Source of the DNA: CAWEHU01 sp963808965
GTDB taxonomy: Bacteria > Pseudomonadota > Alphaproteobacteria > Acetobacterales > Acetobacteraceae
Length of the DNA: 64,000 nt
Assembly: GCA_963808965.1 (NCBI GenBank)
Contig: CAWEHU010000004.1
Location: 1 to 64,000 of the forward strand
Direction: 5' to 3'
The notes below the pieces were generated by a model. It was not told the DNA's origin. It ran no database searches and saw only the letters and a list, made by a program, of their open reading frames with translations. Made by a program: the position numbers and the translations under genes. How positions within the stretch are numbered: position 1 is the stretch's first letter; the number at the start of each line of letters is the position of its first letter. Shown one piece after another: positions 54,808 to 62,736 of this stretch.

Positions 54808-55590
54808 TCAAACGAGTGAAACGCCGATGGCGCCAAGCGGCCCGTAATCGGCATGGATCACGTCTCCCGCCGCGATATCGACGGGGCGCGTGAAGGACCC
54901 GGCCAAAACGATCTGGCCCTTCTTGAGCTTGGCTTCGACCGCGTGGAGCTTGTTGACGAGCCAAGCGATGCCTGCGGCCGGATGGCCCATGATCGCGGCT
55001 GAAACGCCGGATTCCTCGATGACGCCGTTCTTCGACAAGGTCGCGCCGACCCAGCGTATGTCAGTGTCCATGGGGCGTATCGTGCGCCCGCCGACCACGA
55101 TCGCACCGAAAGCCGCGTTATCGGCGATCGTGTCGGTGATCGCACGCGGAACCTCGGTCCGGTAGTCGATGATTTCCAGCGCCGGCACCACGAACTCGGT
55201 AGCTCGCATGACGTCGTAAATGCGCGCTCCCGGCCCCTCCAGATCTTCGCCCATCACGAAGGCCAATTCGACTTCGAGACGCGGCTTGATGAAGTCAGCG
55301 GCACGGATCTGCGCGCCGTCATTGTACAAAGCGTCATCGAGGATGCGGCCGTAATCCGGCTCCGTCATTTTCGAGGCCATCTGCATCGCCCTTGAAGTCA
55401 GGCCGATCTTGTGGCCAACCATCCGGGCGCCCTTCGCAATCCGTGCTTCCGCCCACAAATCCTGGATACGGTAGGCGTCCTCGACCTCCATGTTCGGAAA
55501 TGTCCGGCTTAGCTGCTGGATCGGCCTTCTCTCGCGCTCGGCGCGCAGGAGGTCTTGAGCGCCGCGGCTGCGTTCCTCTTCCGTCAACAT
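54808..55590 (-). CDS. 2-keto-4-pentenoate / 2-oxohept-3-enedioate hydratase family protein
   Basis: 260-residue MhpD/HpaH-type hydratase, adding water to a 2-hydroxydienoate from ring cleavage. Family marks: ARMVGHKIGLTSRAMQ, IKPRLEVELAFVMGEDL (metal-binding Glu residues), PALEIIDYR, and VLAGSFTRPVDIAAGD. ATG 55590 follows AAGGAGAG; the longer open frame is a shadow. It is the last gene of the minus-strand aromatic operon. Confidence 0.92.
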   Translation of the reverse strand: MLTEEERSRGAQDLLRAERERRPIQQLSRTFPNMEVEDAYRIQDLWAEARIAKGARMVGHKIGLTSRAMQMASKMTEPDYGRILDDALYNDGAQIRAADFIKPRLEVELAFVMGEDLEGPGARIYDVMRATEFVVPALEIIDYRTEVPRAITDTIADNAAFGAIVVGGRTIRPMDTDIRWVGATLSKNGVIEESGVSAAIMGHPAAGIAWLVNKLHAVEAKLKKGQIVLAGSFTRPVDIAAGDVIHADYGPLGAIGVSLV

Positions 55591-55651
55591 CGTGATCTCT
55601 CCTTGAGCGCACGCGAGACTGCCCGATTCTGCTTTCAGACTTTCAGCCGGG

Positions 55652-56545
55652 CTATTTGATCGGCGGCCGAGGCAGGACCGCCTCGCCCGGCTCCATGACG
55701 TAGACGTAATCGAGCGAATACCAGGGCGTCGCCAGCTCCGGCTGGGTCGGATGCGGTTCATCGTGCCGAATGAAATCGCCGATCAGCGCCCGCGTGACGC
55801 CGAACTGCACGTCGGTATCGATGTGCGGATCGTGCGGGTCGTAAACCTGCGAAATCAGAACTTTGAAGTTCTTCTTGTAAATCAGGGCATGGAGATGCGC
55901 AGGACGATAAGGATGCCTGTTCTGGGCGCGCAGCAGGCGTCCGACAACACCGTCGGTCGGGATGGGATACCCGACCATCTTCACGGTCCGGAACCAGAAG
56001 CGCCCGTCCGCGTCGGTCGTGAACTTCCCGCGCAGGTTGAAGTCGGCTTGCTCGGGATCCTGGTTGTCGTAGAGGCCGACCGGAGAAGCATGCCAGATAT
56101 CGACTTCTGCCCCCGCGATTGGCCTACCGGCCTGATCCTGCACCCGCGCGCTGACAAAAAGCGGATCACCTGGCGTTTCGGAGCGAACGATCGAGCCACC
56201 ATTCGGCGTACGTGGCGAATTGAGACGCCAGAAGGGACCGAGTAGCGATTGCGAGGTCTCCGTCTGGCCATGGTCGCCGTTGTTCAGGAGGCACACGAGC
56301 GGCGAGACGCCGAGCGAGCCGGCCATCAGCACCATTTCGTTGTGCGTATCGGTCGTCAGCTGTCCAATCTCATTGAGGATGGCGGTCGCCTCCCGGAACT
56401 CGGCCTCGGTGAGACGTACTTCGCGCACGAAGCCGTGCAAGTGCTTGACCAGCGCAACCAGTATCTCTCGCAGGCGAGGTTCACTGGTCCGTTCCATGAC
56501 GGCGAGAACGGCTGGGGTAACGTCTTCCTGAGTTGAGATCACCAT
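55652..56545 (-). CDS. Intradiol ring-cleavage dioxygenase, hydroxyquinol 1,2-dioxygenase-like
   Basis: About 297 residues with the intradiol N-terminal domain (FVREVRLTEAEFREATAILN) and a beta-sandwich catalytic domain. Non-haem iron(III) ligands are the Tyr in VGLYDNQDP, the Tyr in VGYPIPTDG and two His in RHPYRPAHLHAL. The pattern is closer to hydroxyquinol than catechol dioxygenases (GDHGQTETSQSLLGPFW). The product would be maleylacetate. No maleylacetate reductase is in the window. I use ATG 56545; 56614 would overlap the next gene by 29 bases. Confidence 0.9.
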   Translation of the reverse strand: MVISTQEDVTPAVLAVMERTSEPRLREILVALVKHLHGFVREVRLTEAEFREATAILNEIGQLTTDTHNEMVLMAGSLGVSPLVCLLNNGDHGQTETSQSLLGPFWRLNSPRTPNGGSIVRSETPGDPLFVSARVQDQAGRPIAGAEVDIWHASPVGLYDNQDPEQADFNLRGKFTTDADGRFWFRTVKMVGYPIPTDGVVGRLLRAQNRHPYRPAHLHALIYKKNFKVLISQVYDPHDPHIDTDVQFGVTRALIGDFIRHDEPHPTQPELATPWYSLDYVYVMEPGEAVLPRPPIK

Positions 56546-56585
56546 GCGGAGCTCCGCTTCGGCTGTATCCGGCCAGTGCCACACT

Positions 56586-57047
56586 CTACGCTGCGGGAGA
56601 TTTCTCGCTTTCATCGATCAGCAGGGCGATTCTCCGCAACGCAAGTTGATAGCCTTGCGTGCCTAAACCGGCGATGACTCCGTTGGCCCTCATCGAGACG
56701 AATGAGTGATGCCGGAATTCCTCGCGCTGGTGAACGTTCGAGATATGCACCTCGATGACGGGCGGCTCGAACGCATTGAGGGCATCAAGAATTGCGACCG
56801 AGTAATGGGTGAAGGCGGCCGGATTGATAACGATGCCTCCCGCGGTCTCTCGCGCTTCGTGAATCCAATCCACGATCTCGTATTCCCGATTGCTCTGATG
56901 AAAGCGCAAGTCGAGCTTCAGCTCCTCGGCGAGCTTGCGGCAGTCCCGCTCGACATCGGCTAGGGTTTCGTAGCCATAAATCTTCGGCTGCCGCTTGCCG
57001 AGCAGGTTCAGGTTGGGACCGTTCAAGATGTAAACAAGCCGGCTCAT
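56586..57047 (-). CDS. Type II 3-dehydroquinate dehydratase-like protein, variant active site
   Basis: 153-residue AroQ-fold protein. Arg19 and Tyr24 (KRQPKIYGY), Asn75, His101 and Arg112 are in the catalytic places known from the Mycobacterium enzyme. But the substrate-binding stretches differ: NREYE replaces the usual NHEGE, and NPAAFTHYS replaces NPGAYTHTS. This suggests a related but different substrate (perhaps another hydroxylated ring acid) or a quinate-pathway enzyme. Gene context in an aromatic-cleavage operon supports catabolism rather than the shikimate pathway. Confidence 0.85.
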   Translation of the reverse strand: MSRLVYILNGPNLNLLGKRQPKIYGYETLADVERDCRKLAEELKLDLRFHQSNREYEIVDWIHEARETAGGIVINPAAFTHYSVAILDALNAFEPPVIEVHISNVHQREEFRHHSFVSMRANGVIAGLGTQGYQLALRRIALLIDESEKSPAA

Positions 57048-57090
57048 CGCAGAACTCCTTTTAGCTATCCGACGTGATCTAAGTTAGCGC

Positions 57091-57777
57091 TCACACCGGA
57101 ACATGAAGTTCCGGCGCGAGGTGGTCCTCGACGCTCTTGACACCCGATATGCCTTCGGCCGCAACACAGATCGCCCGACGCTCCTCCTCGTTCTGCACGA
57201 ACCCGAACAGATGGACGGTGCCGTTTTCGACGATGATGTTCTTGTTGCTTAGCCGTGCCCAGGGTTGAGCGGAGAGATGCTCAAGAAGGCGCGCACGGAT
57301 CGTGCGGTCGTCAGCGCTGACCTCCGGCGTCCCACTCGACGTTGCCAGGACTTTCAGGAGATCGTTGCGGGTGACAATGCCGACCAGGCTTCCGTCACGC
57401 AAGACGGGCAGGCGTTTGATTTGGTGACGGTGGAAGAGTTTCGCCGCCTCGGCGATGCCGACGGTCTCGGGAATCGTAACCACGCCCGTGCGCATGACAT
57501 CGCGTGCGATGCGGCCATGCGTTCGCGCATAGTCGCGGGCGATGCTAGTGTCGTTCGAGAAGAGCCGCAGCCACCAAGCACGCGGCTGCTCTCCGATCGT
57601 GGCCGCGTGCGCGATCAGGTCGCCCTCGCTGATGACGCCCACCAGCCGCCCCTCGGCATCCACGACCGGCACGCCGCTGATCCGGCGGGTGTAGAGGAGC
57701 TCGGCGATGTCGCGGATCGGCGTTTCCGGGGTCACGGTGACGACCTCGGTCGTCATCACGTCGGCGATCGTCACCAT
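57091..57777 (-). CDS. CBS-pair and BON-domain protein
   Basis: 228-residue cytoplasmic protein. Two CBS domains (residues 5-60, ADVMTTEVVTVTPETPIRD and GVPVVDAEGRLVGVISEGDL; 92-145, DVMRTGVVTIPETVGIAEA and LVGIVTRNDLL) bind adenosyl ligands. A BON domain at 155-225 ends IVENGTVHLFGFVQNEEER. Such proteins sense energy state or stress. Its place inside a catabolic operon (3 bases after the dehydrogenase gene) is odd. No partner enzyme domain is attached. Confidence 0.93.
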   Translation of the reverse strand: MVTIADVMTTEVVTVTPETPIRDIAELLYTRRISGVPVVDAEGRLVGVISEGDLIAHAATIGEQPRAWWLRLFSNDTSIARDYARTHGRIARDVMRTGVVTIPETVGIAEAAKLFHRHQIKRLPVLRDGSLVGIVTRNDLLKVLATSSGTPEVSADDRTIRARLLEHLSAQPWARLSNKNIIVENGTVHLFGFVQNEEERRAICVAAEGISGVKSVEDHLAPELHVPV

Positions 57778-57780
57778 GTG

Positions 57781-58746
57781 TCAGTAGGCCCCCTGGACCA
57801 GGTTGGTCGGCTTTCCCGCCACGAAATTCTCGATATTGTCGATCAACTGATCGGCCAAGGTTTGCTGGGCCTCGTCACTCGCCCACGCGACATGCGGGGT
57901 AACGATGACGTTCCAGCGCTTGGCCATCCGCATGAGCGGGCCGTCGGCCGGAGGTGGCTCAGGCAGCGTCACGTCAATTCCGGCCCCGCTGACCAGCCCC
58001 TCTTCGAGCGCCCGCTCCAGATCCTCCTCGTCCACCAATCCGCCGCGAGCGGTGTTGATAAGCAGCGGCTTCCGCTTCATACGGTGAAACTCGGGCATGG
58101 CGATCATGTTGCGTGTATCCGGCGTGAGCGGACTGTGCAGCGTGATGATGTCGCTCGTCTCGAGCACTTCCTCCCAAGGCGTGTAGAGCGGGCCGAGGCC
58201 GCTCTTGCCCTTGTGGGCAGCAAACATCGTGACCATGCCAAAGGTCTTCGCGATCTCGGCCACGCGCTGGCCGAGCACGCCCTCCCCGATGATGCCAAGG
58301 CGCGCGCCGCCGAGATCGCTGATCGGATGATTGAAAAAGCAGAACTGGCCGGATTTCTGCCACTCGCCGGCAAGTGTGTCTTCGCGATACGGAACGATGC
58401 TGCGACGCACGGCCAGCATAAGGGCGAAGGTATGCTCGGGCACTGTGCGTAAGGCGTAACCACGAATATTCGCCACTGCGATGCCGTGGCTTTGGCAATA
58501 AGCCTTGTCGACGCAATCTGTCCCGGTCGCCGCCACCGCGATGAGCTTGAGGTCGGGCAGTTTGGCGAGCACCTCGGCCGGAAGTTGCGCCTTGTTGGTG
58601 ATGGCGATGGACGCGCCCTCGAGCCGTTCGAGAACATCGCCCCCGGAAGTCTGCTGGTGCTCGGTCAGTGTGTGCGGAAATGACGGGCGCCGCAGCTTGA
58701 CCCGCGGGCCGATCGTGGCGCGATCGAGAAAGACGATCTTGTGCAT
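57781..58746 (-). CDS. D-2-hydroxyacid dehydrogenase (glycerate/hydroxypyruvate type)
   Basis: 321-residue dehydrogenase. The cofactor loop is LGIIGEGVLGQRVAE. The catalytic Arg is in NTARGGLVDE, the Glu in IDVTLPEPPPADG and the His in TPHVAWASDEAQ, all intact, in contrast to the relative at 11653-12660. Similarity in pattern to glycerate dehydrogenase (HprA) is good (LIAVAATGTDCVDK, RGYALRTVPEH). It probably acts on a hydroxy acid produced or imported by this operon. Confidence 0.92.
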   Translation of the reverse strand: MHKIVFLDRATIGPRVKLRRPSFPHTLTEHQQTSGGDVLERLEGASIAITNKAQLPAEVLAKLPDLKLIAVAATGTDCVDKAYCQSHGIAVANIRGYALRTVPEHTFALMLAVRRSIVPYREDTLAGEWQKSGQFCFFNHPISDLGGARLGIIGEGVLGQRVAEIAKTFGMVTMFAAHKGKSGLGPLYTPWEEVLETSDIITLHSPLTPDTRNMIAMPEFHRMKRKPLLINTARGGLVDEEDLERALEEGLVSGAGIDVTLPEPPPADGPLMRMAKRWNVIVTPHVAWASDEAQQTLADQLIDNIENFVAGKPTNLVQGAY

Positions 58747-58806
58747 GTCAGAATCTCCGTGCTGCCGCGGGTTTCGCCGGCGTTCGCGTACTTCCGCGCG
58801 TCCGGG

Positions 58807-59826
58807 TCATGTCAGCGGCCCGCTGGCGTTTTCGAGCAGCTTCCACGCCTCCTCGCCGAACTTGGCGCGCCAGTCCTTATAGAAACTGGTCTTGCGTAAC
58901 GCGTCGCGGAAGTTACCGCGGTTCACGTCGTTGAACTGCAGCCCCTTGGCCGAGAGATCCTGGCGCAAGGTCTGGCTGAGCTTCGCCACGTCCTCCCGTT
59001 CGTCCATCACGGATTTGTCGAATTCCTGTGAGACGATGCCACGCAAATCCTCAGGCAGACTCTGCCACGCACGGCGATTCCCGAGAATCCAGTAGCCGTC
59101 CCAGACATGGCTCGTCATGCTGCAATATTTCTGCACCTCGTAGAGGCGCGTCGTGGCGATGATCGCGAGCGGATTCTCCTGACCCTCGACGACCTTCGTC
59201 TGTAGTGCGGAGTAAAGCTCGCTGAAGTTGATCGGCGTCGGGCCAGCGCCGAGCGCTGAAAAAAGTGACGTGAGGATCGGCGCGGGCGGGACTTCGATCT
59301 TGAAGCCGCTCAGATCCTCGGGCTTTTCGATCGGGTGGGTGGAGGAGGTGATCTGACGGAAGCCGTTATCCTGGGCCTTGGAGACGGCCAGGATACCGCT
59401 TTTTGCGATCTGCGCCCGGATATAGTCGCCCAGTCCACCATCCATCGCCTTCCACACGGCGTCGTAATCCTCGAAAGCGAAGCCGGTATTGGGAATGCCG
59501 GCCGCGGGCACGAGGGTCGCCAGGATGGAAGTGGAGAGATTGAAGAATTCGACACCGCCGTTGCGAACTTGCGAGAGCAGGTCGGTGTCCGAGCCGAGTT
59601 GGTTCGCGGGGAACAGCTTTATATCGAGGCGGCCCTTGCTCGCGTCGCGGATGCGATCGATTGCCTGCTGCGCGCGGGTGTTGATCGGATGCGTCGGGTC
59701 CTGGCCGGTGGCCAGCTTATAGGTGAATTCGGCCGCGAAGCCGGGCCGTGTCAGGATCCCGACGAGCGGCAGCGCGGTAGCGGCCGCTATGGCGCCGCGC
59801 CGCGTGAAACCGGCGTTGGATGACAT
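58807..59826 (-). CDS. TRAP transporter substrate-binding protein (DctP family), no permease nearby
   Basis: 339-residue periplasmic binding protein with a Tat-like leader (FTRRGAIAAATALPLVGILT) ending at GFAA. Family marks: FPANQLGSDTDLLSQVRNGG, FSELYSALQTKVVEGQENPL and the conserved Arg in ILGNRRAWQSLP. Unlike the system at 12.7-15.6 kb, no DctQ or DctM gene is next to it. It must share a permease from elsewhere, or act as a sensor. It lies between a hydroxyacid dehydrogenase and LtnD-like gene. Confidence 0.93.
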   Translation of the reverse strand: MSSNAGFTRRGAIAAATALPLVGILTRPGFAAEFTYKLATGQDPTHPINTRAQQAIDRIRDASKGRLDIKLFPANQLGSDTDLLSQVRNGGVEFFNLSTSILATLVPAAGIPNTGFAFEDYDAVWKAMDGGLGDYIRAQIAKSGILAVSKAQDNGFRQITSSTHPIEKPEDLSGFKIEVPPAPILTSLFSALGAGPTPINFSELYSALQTKVVEGQENPLAIIATTRLYEVQKYCSMTSHVWDGYWILGNRRAWQSLPEDLRGIVSQEFDKSVMDEREDVAKLSQTLRQDLSAKGLQFNDVNRGNFRDALRKTSFYKDWRAKFGEEAWKLLENASGPLT

Positions 59827-59865
59827 TGTTTCCCTCCCTTTGTTGGCGGGTGCGTCAGCCGCTTG

Positions 59866-60753
59866 TCATCGCGGCCCCGGGCCGCCGTTCATCGCGGAAT
59901 AGGTGCGGATCACCTGGCTGTCATCGGCTGCGCCATCGCCGCGGCCTGAGGTCGCGAGAAACATCTGGTGCGCCACGGCGGCAAGCGGCAGCGCCGCTTT
60001 CGTCTCGCGGCCAGCCTCCAGCACGATGCCGAGATCCTTGACGAAGATGTCGACCGCGCTGGTGACGTCCGGGCTCGCCTGCAACATGCGCGGGCCGCGA
60101 TCCTTCAGCATCCAGCTCGAGGCCGCCGAGCCGCCCAGAATTTCCAATATGATCTTGAGGTCCACGCCGACCTTTGCCGCGAGCGAGAAGGCCTCGGCGG
60201 CAACCGCGATGTGCACGCCGCACAGGAGCTGGTTCACCGCCTTGACCACCGCGCCTTGACCGGGGCGTTCGCCGACGTGGAACACTTTGTCGCCGAGTGC
60301 GTCCAGCACGGGCTTCGCGGCGCTGAACGTATCCTGCGGGGCGGCCGCCATGATGGTGAGCGTCGCAGCATCCGCGCCGACAGCGCCGCCGGACACGGGC
60401 GCATCAACGAAACGGCGGCCTCCGGCCAGCACGCGGGCGGCAAGCGCTTCGACGGCGCCGGGCGGGCAGGTCGCCATGAGCACGACGATAGCATTGGGTG
60501 CGAGCGCTTCGAGCGCGCCGTCCGCGAACAGAACCTGCTCGGCTTGCGCGGCGTTGACGACCATCAGCAAGAGCAGGTCCGCGCCGCGCGCCGCCTCGGC
60601 GACGGAGCCGGCCCGCACCCCGCCTCCCGCGACGAGCGCGTCGATTGCCGCCCCGCGCATGTCGAAGCCGCGGACGGTGAACCCTCGCCTGACGAGGTTG
60701 CGCGCCATCGGCAGACCCATGGCACCCAGGCCGACGAATCCGATCGTTGTCAT
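59866..60753 (-). CDS. 3-hydroxyisobutyrate dehydrogenase family protein, L-threonate dehydrogenase-like
   Basis: About 295 residues. The N-terminal cofactor loop is GFVGLGAMGLPMARNLVRRG. The substrate loop is DAPVSGGAVGADAATLTIM and the catalytic Lys is in VVKAVNQLLCGVHIA. The segment VNAAQAEQVLFADGALEAL is typical of LtnD-type enzymes, which oxidise L-threonate or D-erythronate. The kinase and aldolase of the known pathway (OtnK, OtnC) are not in the window. I use ATG 60753, which overlaps the small upstream gene by 4 bases. Confidence 0.9.
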   Translation of the reverse strand: MTTIGFVGLGAMGLPMARNLVRRGFTVRGFDMRGAAIDALVAGGGVRAGSVAEAARGADLLLLMVVNAAQAEQVLFADGALEALAPNAIVVLMATCPPGAVEALAARVLAGGRRFVDAPVSGGAVGADAATLTIMAAAPQDTFSAAKPVLDALGDKVFHVGERPGQGAVVKAVNQLLCGVHIAVAAEAFSLAAKVGVDLKIILEILGGSAASSWMLKDRGPRMLQASPDVTSAVDIFVKDLGIVLEAGRETKAALPLAAVAHQMFLATSGRGDGAADDSQVIRTYSAMNGGPGPR

Positions 60754-60905
60754 GATAACAGCCACCCTTTGATGCTCTTCACCATCGCCGGCGGCGAGAT
60801 ACCGTACCGGTCGTGCAGCGTCGGTAGCGCCCCAGCGTCGAGGAACTCGTCGGGTGAGGCAATCTGCCGAATGGCCGCGATCCTGCCGGCAAGCAGCATC
60901 AGCAT
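60750..60905 (-). CDS. Small 51-residue protein upstream of the ltnD-like gene
   Basis: A short frame from ATG 60905 follows a strong GGGGAGGAA and ends in an ATGA overlap with the ltnD-like start. It contains ASPDEFLDAGALPTLHDRYG and ends SIKGWLL. I do not recognise it. It could be a true small protein, a leader for coupled translation, or the C-terminal rest of a lost gene. The ribosome site and coupling argue that it is translated. Confidence 0.5.
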   Translation of the reverse strand: MLMLLAGRIAAIRQIASPDEFLDAGALPTLHDRYGISPPAMVKSIKGWLLS

Positions 60906-61083
60906 TTCCTCCCCTCGTGTTGGGGTCGGTTTTTCCCTATCACCGGCATGCGGACAAGCGGGAATTTGCGCCGGTCGGTCCACGGGTCCATCATTTGCGG
61001 ACCCTGCGGGCCTCCTCCCGCTCCGGCGCCTCAGCCTCGGAAGCCGTCATCCCGCGCCGGCCGCGGAGAGAGGGAGAGAGACC

Positions 61084-61725
61084 ATTCTGACGAGAGGTCT
61101 TCTGGGCTTTGTCGCTGCCGCCCTCTCGGTCCTGATATTCCATCAGGGGATGATCGGGCTGCTATACGTGCTCGGCGGCATTTCGGCGCCGCCCTACAGT
61201 CTCGCCCCGACGGGACCGCTGGCCGTCCCCCGTCTCCTCGACCTCTGCTTCTGGGGCGGTCTCTACGGTTTCCTGTTCGGTCTAGCCCTGCCGCGGTTGC
61301 CGCGAGCTCCGATGTGGTTGATGGGGCTGGTGCTGGGCCTGATCGCCGTCCTGGTTGGCCGGTTCGTTGTAGCCCCGCTCAAAGGCCAGCCGATCGGGGC
61401 AGATTGGTCGGCGGCGCGCCTGTTCCGGTCGGTGCTGATAAACGGCTTCTGGGGAGTGGGCATCGGCATCATCTTGCCGCTGCGTGCTGCCGCGTCCCGG
61501 CCCGAGCGCACATCGCGCTTTGCGATGACGCGCTTTTACGCTGCGCGCCGTGCTGGTCCCGGAACGGGCGTGCGCTTGGCACACCGCCCTGGAACCCGAC
61601 AGCGATGTGCTCGAACCGGCAATCTCATTTCCTACCCGTTCGCAGCCTTGAGCGCCGCGAAGGCCGGCACTTCCACGTCGATCTCCAGCATCGAGACCGT
61701 CGCGCCGCGATCCAGCTTGATCTGA
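61084..61725 (+). CDS. Small integral membrane protein, probable non-ATG start
   Basis: A frame with four membrane segments (LLGFVAAALSVLIFHQGMIG, LDLCFWGGLYGFLFGLALPR, WLMGLVLGLIAVLVGRFVV, VLINGFWGVGIGIILPL). It resembles a common uncharacterised alphaproteobacterial membrane family. No ATG, GTG or TTG lies before the first segment. The likely start is ATT 61084 (or CTG 61087) after GGGAGAGAG; ATG 61150 would cut helix 1 in half. The C-terminal end runs about 70 residues past the last helix and overlaps minE on the other strand, so the true stop may be missed through a small shift. Confidence 0.6.
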   Translation: MLTRGLLGFVAAALSVLIFHQGMIGLLYVLGGISAPPYSLAPTGPLAVPRLLDLCFWGGLYGFLFGLALPRLPRAPMWLMGLVLGLIAVLVGRFVVAPLKGQPIGADWSAARLFRSVLINGFWGVGIGIILPLRAAASRPERTSRFAMTRFYAARRAGPGTGVRLAHRPGTRQRCARTGNLISYPFAALSAAKAGTSTSISSIETVAPRSSLI

Positions 61726-61901
61726 ACCTTCTCGCGGTCGACCGTGACGTGCTTGGCGATCACGGCAAGGATCTCCTCCTGCAACGTCGCGACCAGGTCC
61801 GACTTGCCGGTGACGAGGCGCTCGTGCGCGAGCAGGACTTGCAGCCGCTCGCGCGCAACGGGCGCGGAGTTGGCCTTCCAGAAGAGCGTCAGCAAGCTCA
61901 T
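61632..61901 (-). CDS. minE: MinE, cell-division topological factor
   Basis: 89-residue protein that moves MinCD from midcell by stimulating MinD ATPase. N-terminal membrane-targeting and anti-MinCD part, MSLLTLFW and SAPVARERLQVLLAHER. C-terminal dimerisation part, LQEEILAVIAKHV and VSMLEIDVEVP. Its ATG overlaps the minD stop by 4 bases. Length is typical. Confidence 0.97.
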   Translation of the reverse strand: MSLLTLFWKANSAPVARERLQVLLAHERLVTGKSDLVATLQEEILAVIAKHVTVDREKVQIKLDRGATVSMLEIDVEVPAFAALKAANG

Positions 61902-62713
61902 GCTACCCTCCGGCCGAACAGCTTACCGATGAAACTGCGCTTTCCCTTGGGGAAGGTCATCACCACCGTTTCCCCGCGCAACCGCTTCGCCGCGTCCATA
62001 TAGGCGCGCGCCGCCGGGCTGGTCGGGTTCGACAAGGTAACCGGCGCGCCGAGATTGGAGGCCCGCAACACTTCCTCGCTCTCCGGGATGATGCCGAGCA
62101 GCGGGATCGACAGAATCTCCAGCACGTCCTCGGTTTTCAGCATCTCCCCGCGCGCCGCGCGGGCCGGATCGTAGCGGGTCAGCAGCAGATGCTTCTCGAC
62201 CTTCTCGCCCTTTTCGGCCTTCTCGGTCTTCGCGTCCAAGATACCGATGATCCGGTCGGAGTCGCGCACCGATGAGACTTCCGGGTTGGTCACGACCACC
62301 GCCATATCGGCGTGCCGCATGGCAAGAGTCGCGCCGCGCTCGATCCCCGCCGGGCTGTCGCAGATCACCCAGTCGAACTTCTCGCGCAACTGACCGATGA
62401 CGCGCTCCACCCCCTCGGCCGTCAGCGCGTCCTTGTCGCGCGTCTGGGAGGCGGGAAGCAGGAACAGGTTCTCGACCCGTTTGTCGCGGATCAGCGCCTG
62501 TTGGAGTTTCGCGTCACCCTGCACGACATTGATGAGGTCGAACACCACACGGCGCTCCGCCCCCATCACGAGATCGAGGTTGCGGAGCCCCACATCGAAA
62601 TCGACCACGACTACGCTCTGCCCGTTCCGGGCCAGCGCGACGCCGAGCGCGGCGGTCGACGTCGTCTTGCCGACGCCGCCTTTGCCGGAAGTCACGACCA
62701 AGACATGGGCCAT
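61898..62713 (-). CDS. minD: MinD, septum-site-determining ATPase
   Basis: 271-residue deviant Walker ATPase of the ParA/MinD family. The Walker A motif is SGKGGVGKTTSTAALG near residue 10, with FDVGLRNLDLVMG and CDSPAGIERGATLAM after it. The C-terminal amphipathic helix (GKRSFIGKLFGRR) binds the membrane. Start ATG 62713, not the in-frame ATG 62737 that would overlap minC, because MinD proteins begin directly before the Walker motif. Confidence 0.97.
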   Translation of the reverse strand: MAHVLVVTSGKGGVGKTTSTAALGVALARNGQSVVVVDFDVGLRNLDLVMGAERRVVFDLINVVQGDAKLQQALIRDKRVENLFLLPASQTRDKDALTAEGVERVIGQLREKFDWVICDSPAGIERGATLAMRHADMAVVVTNPEVSSVRDSDRIIGILDAKTEKAEKGEKVEKHLLLTRYDPARAARGEMLKTEDVLEILSIPLLGIIPESEEVLRASNLGAPVTLSNPTSPAARAYMDAAKRLRGETVVMTFPKGKRSFIGKLFGRRVA

Positions 62714-62736
62714 CTCGTCACACCCTTTCTGCTGCA

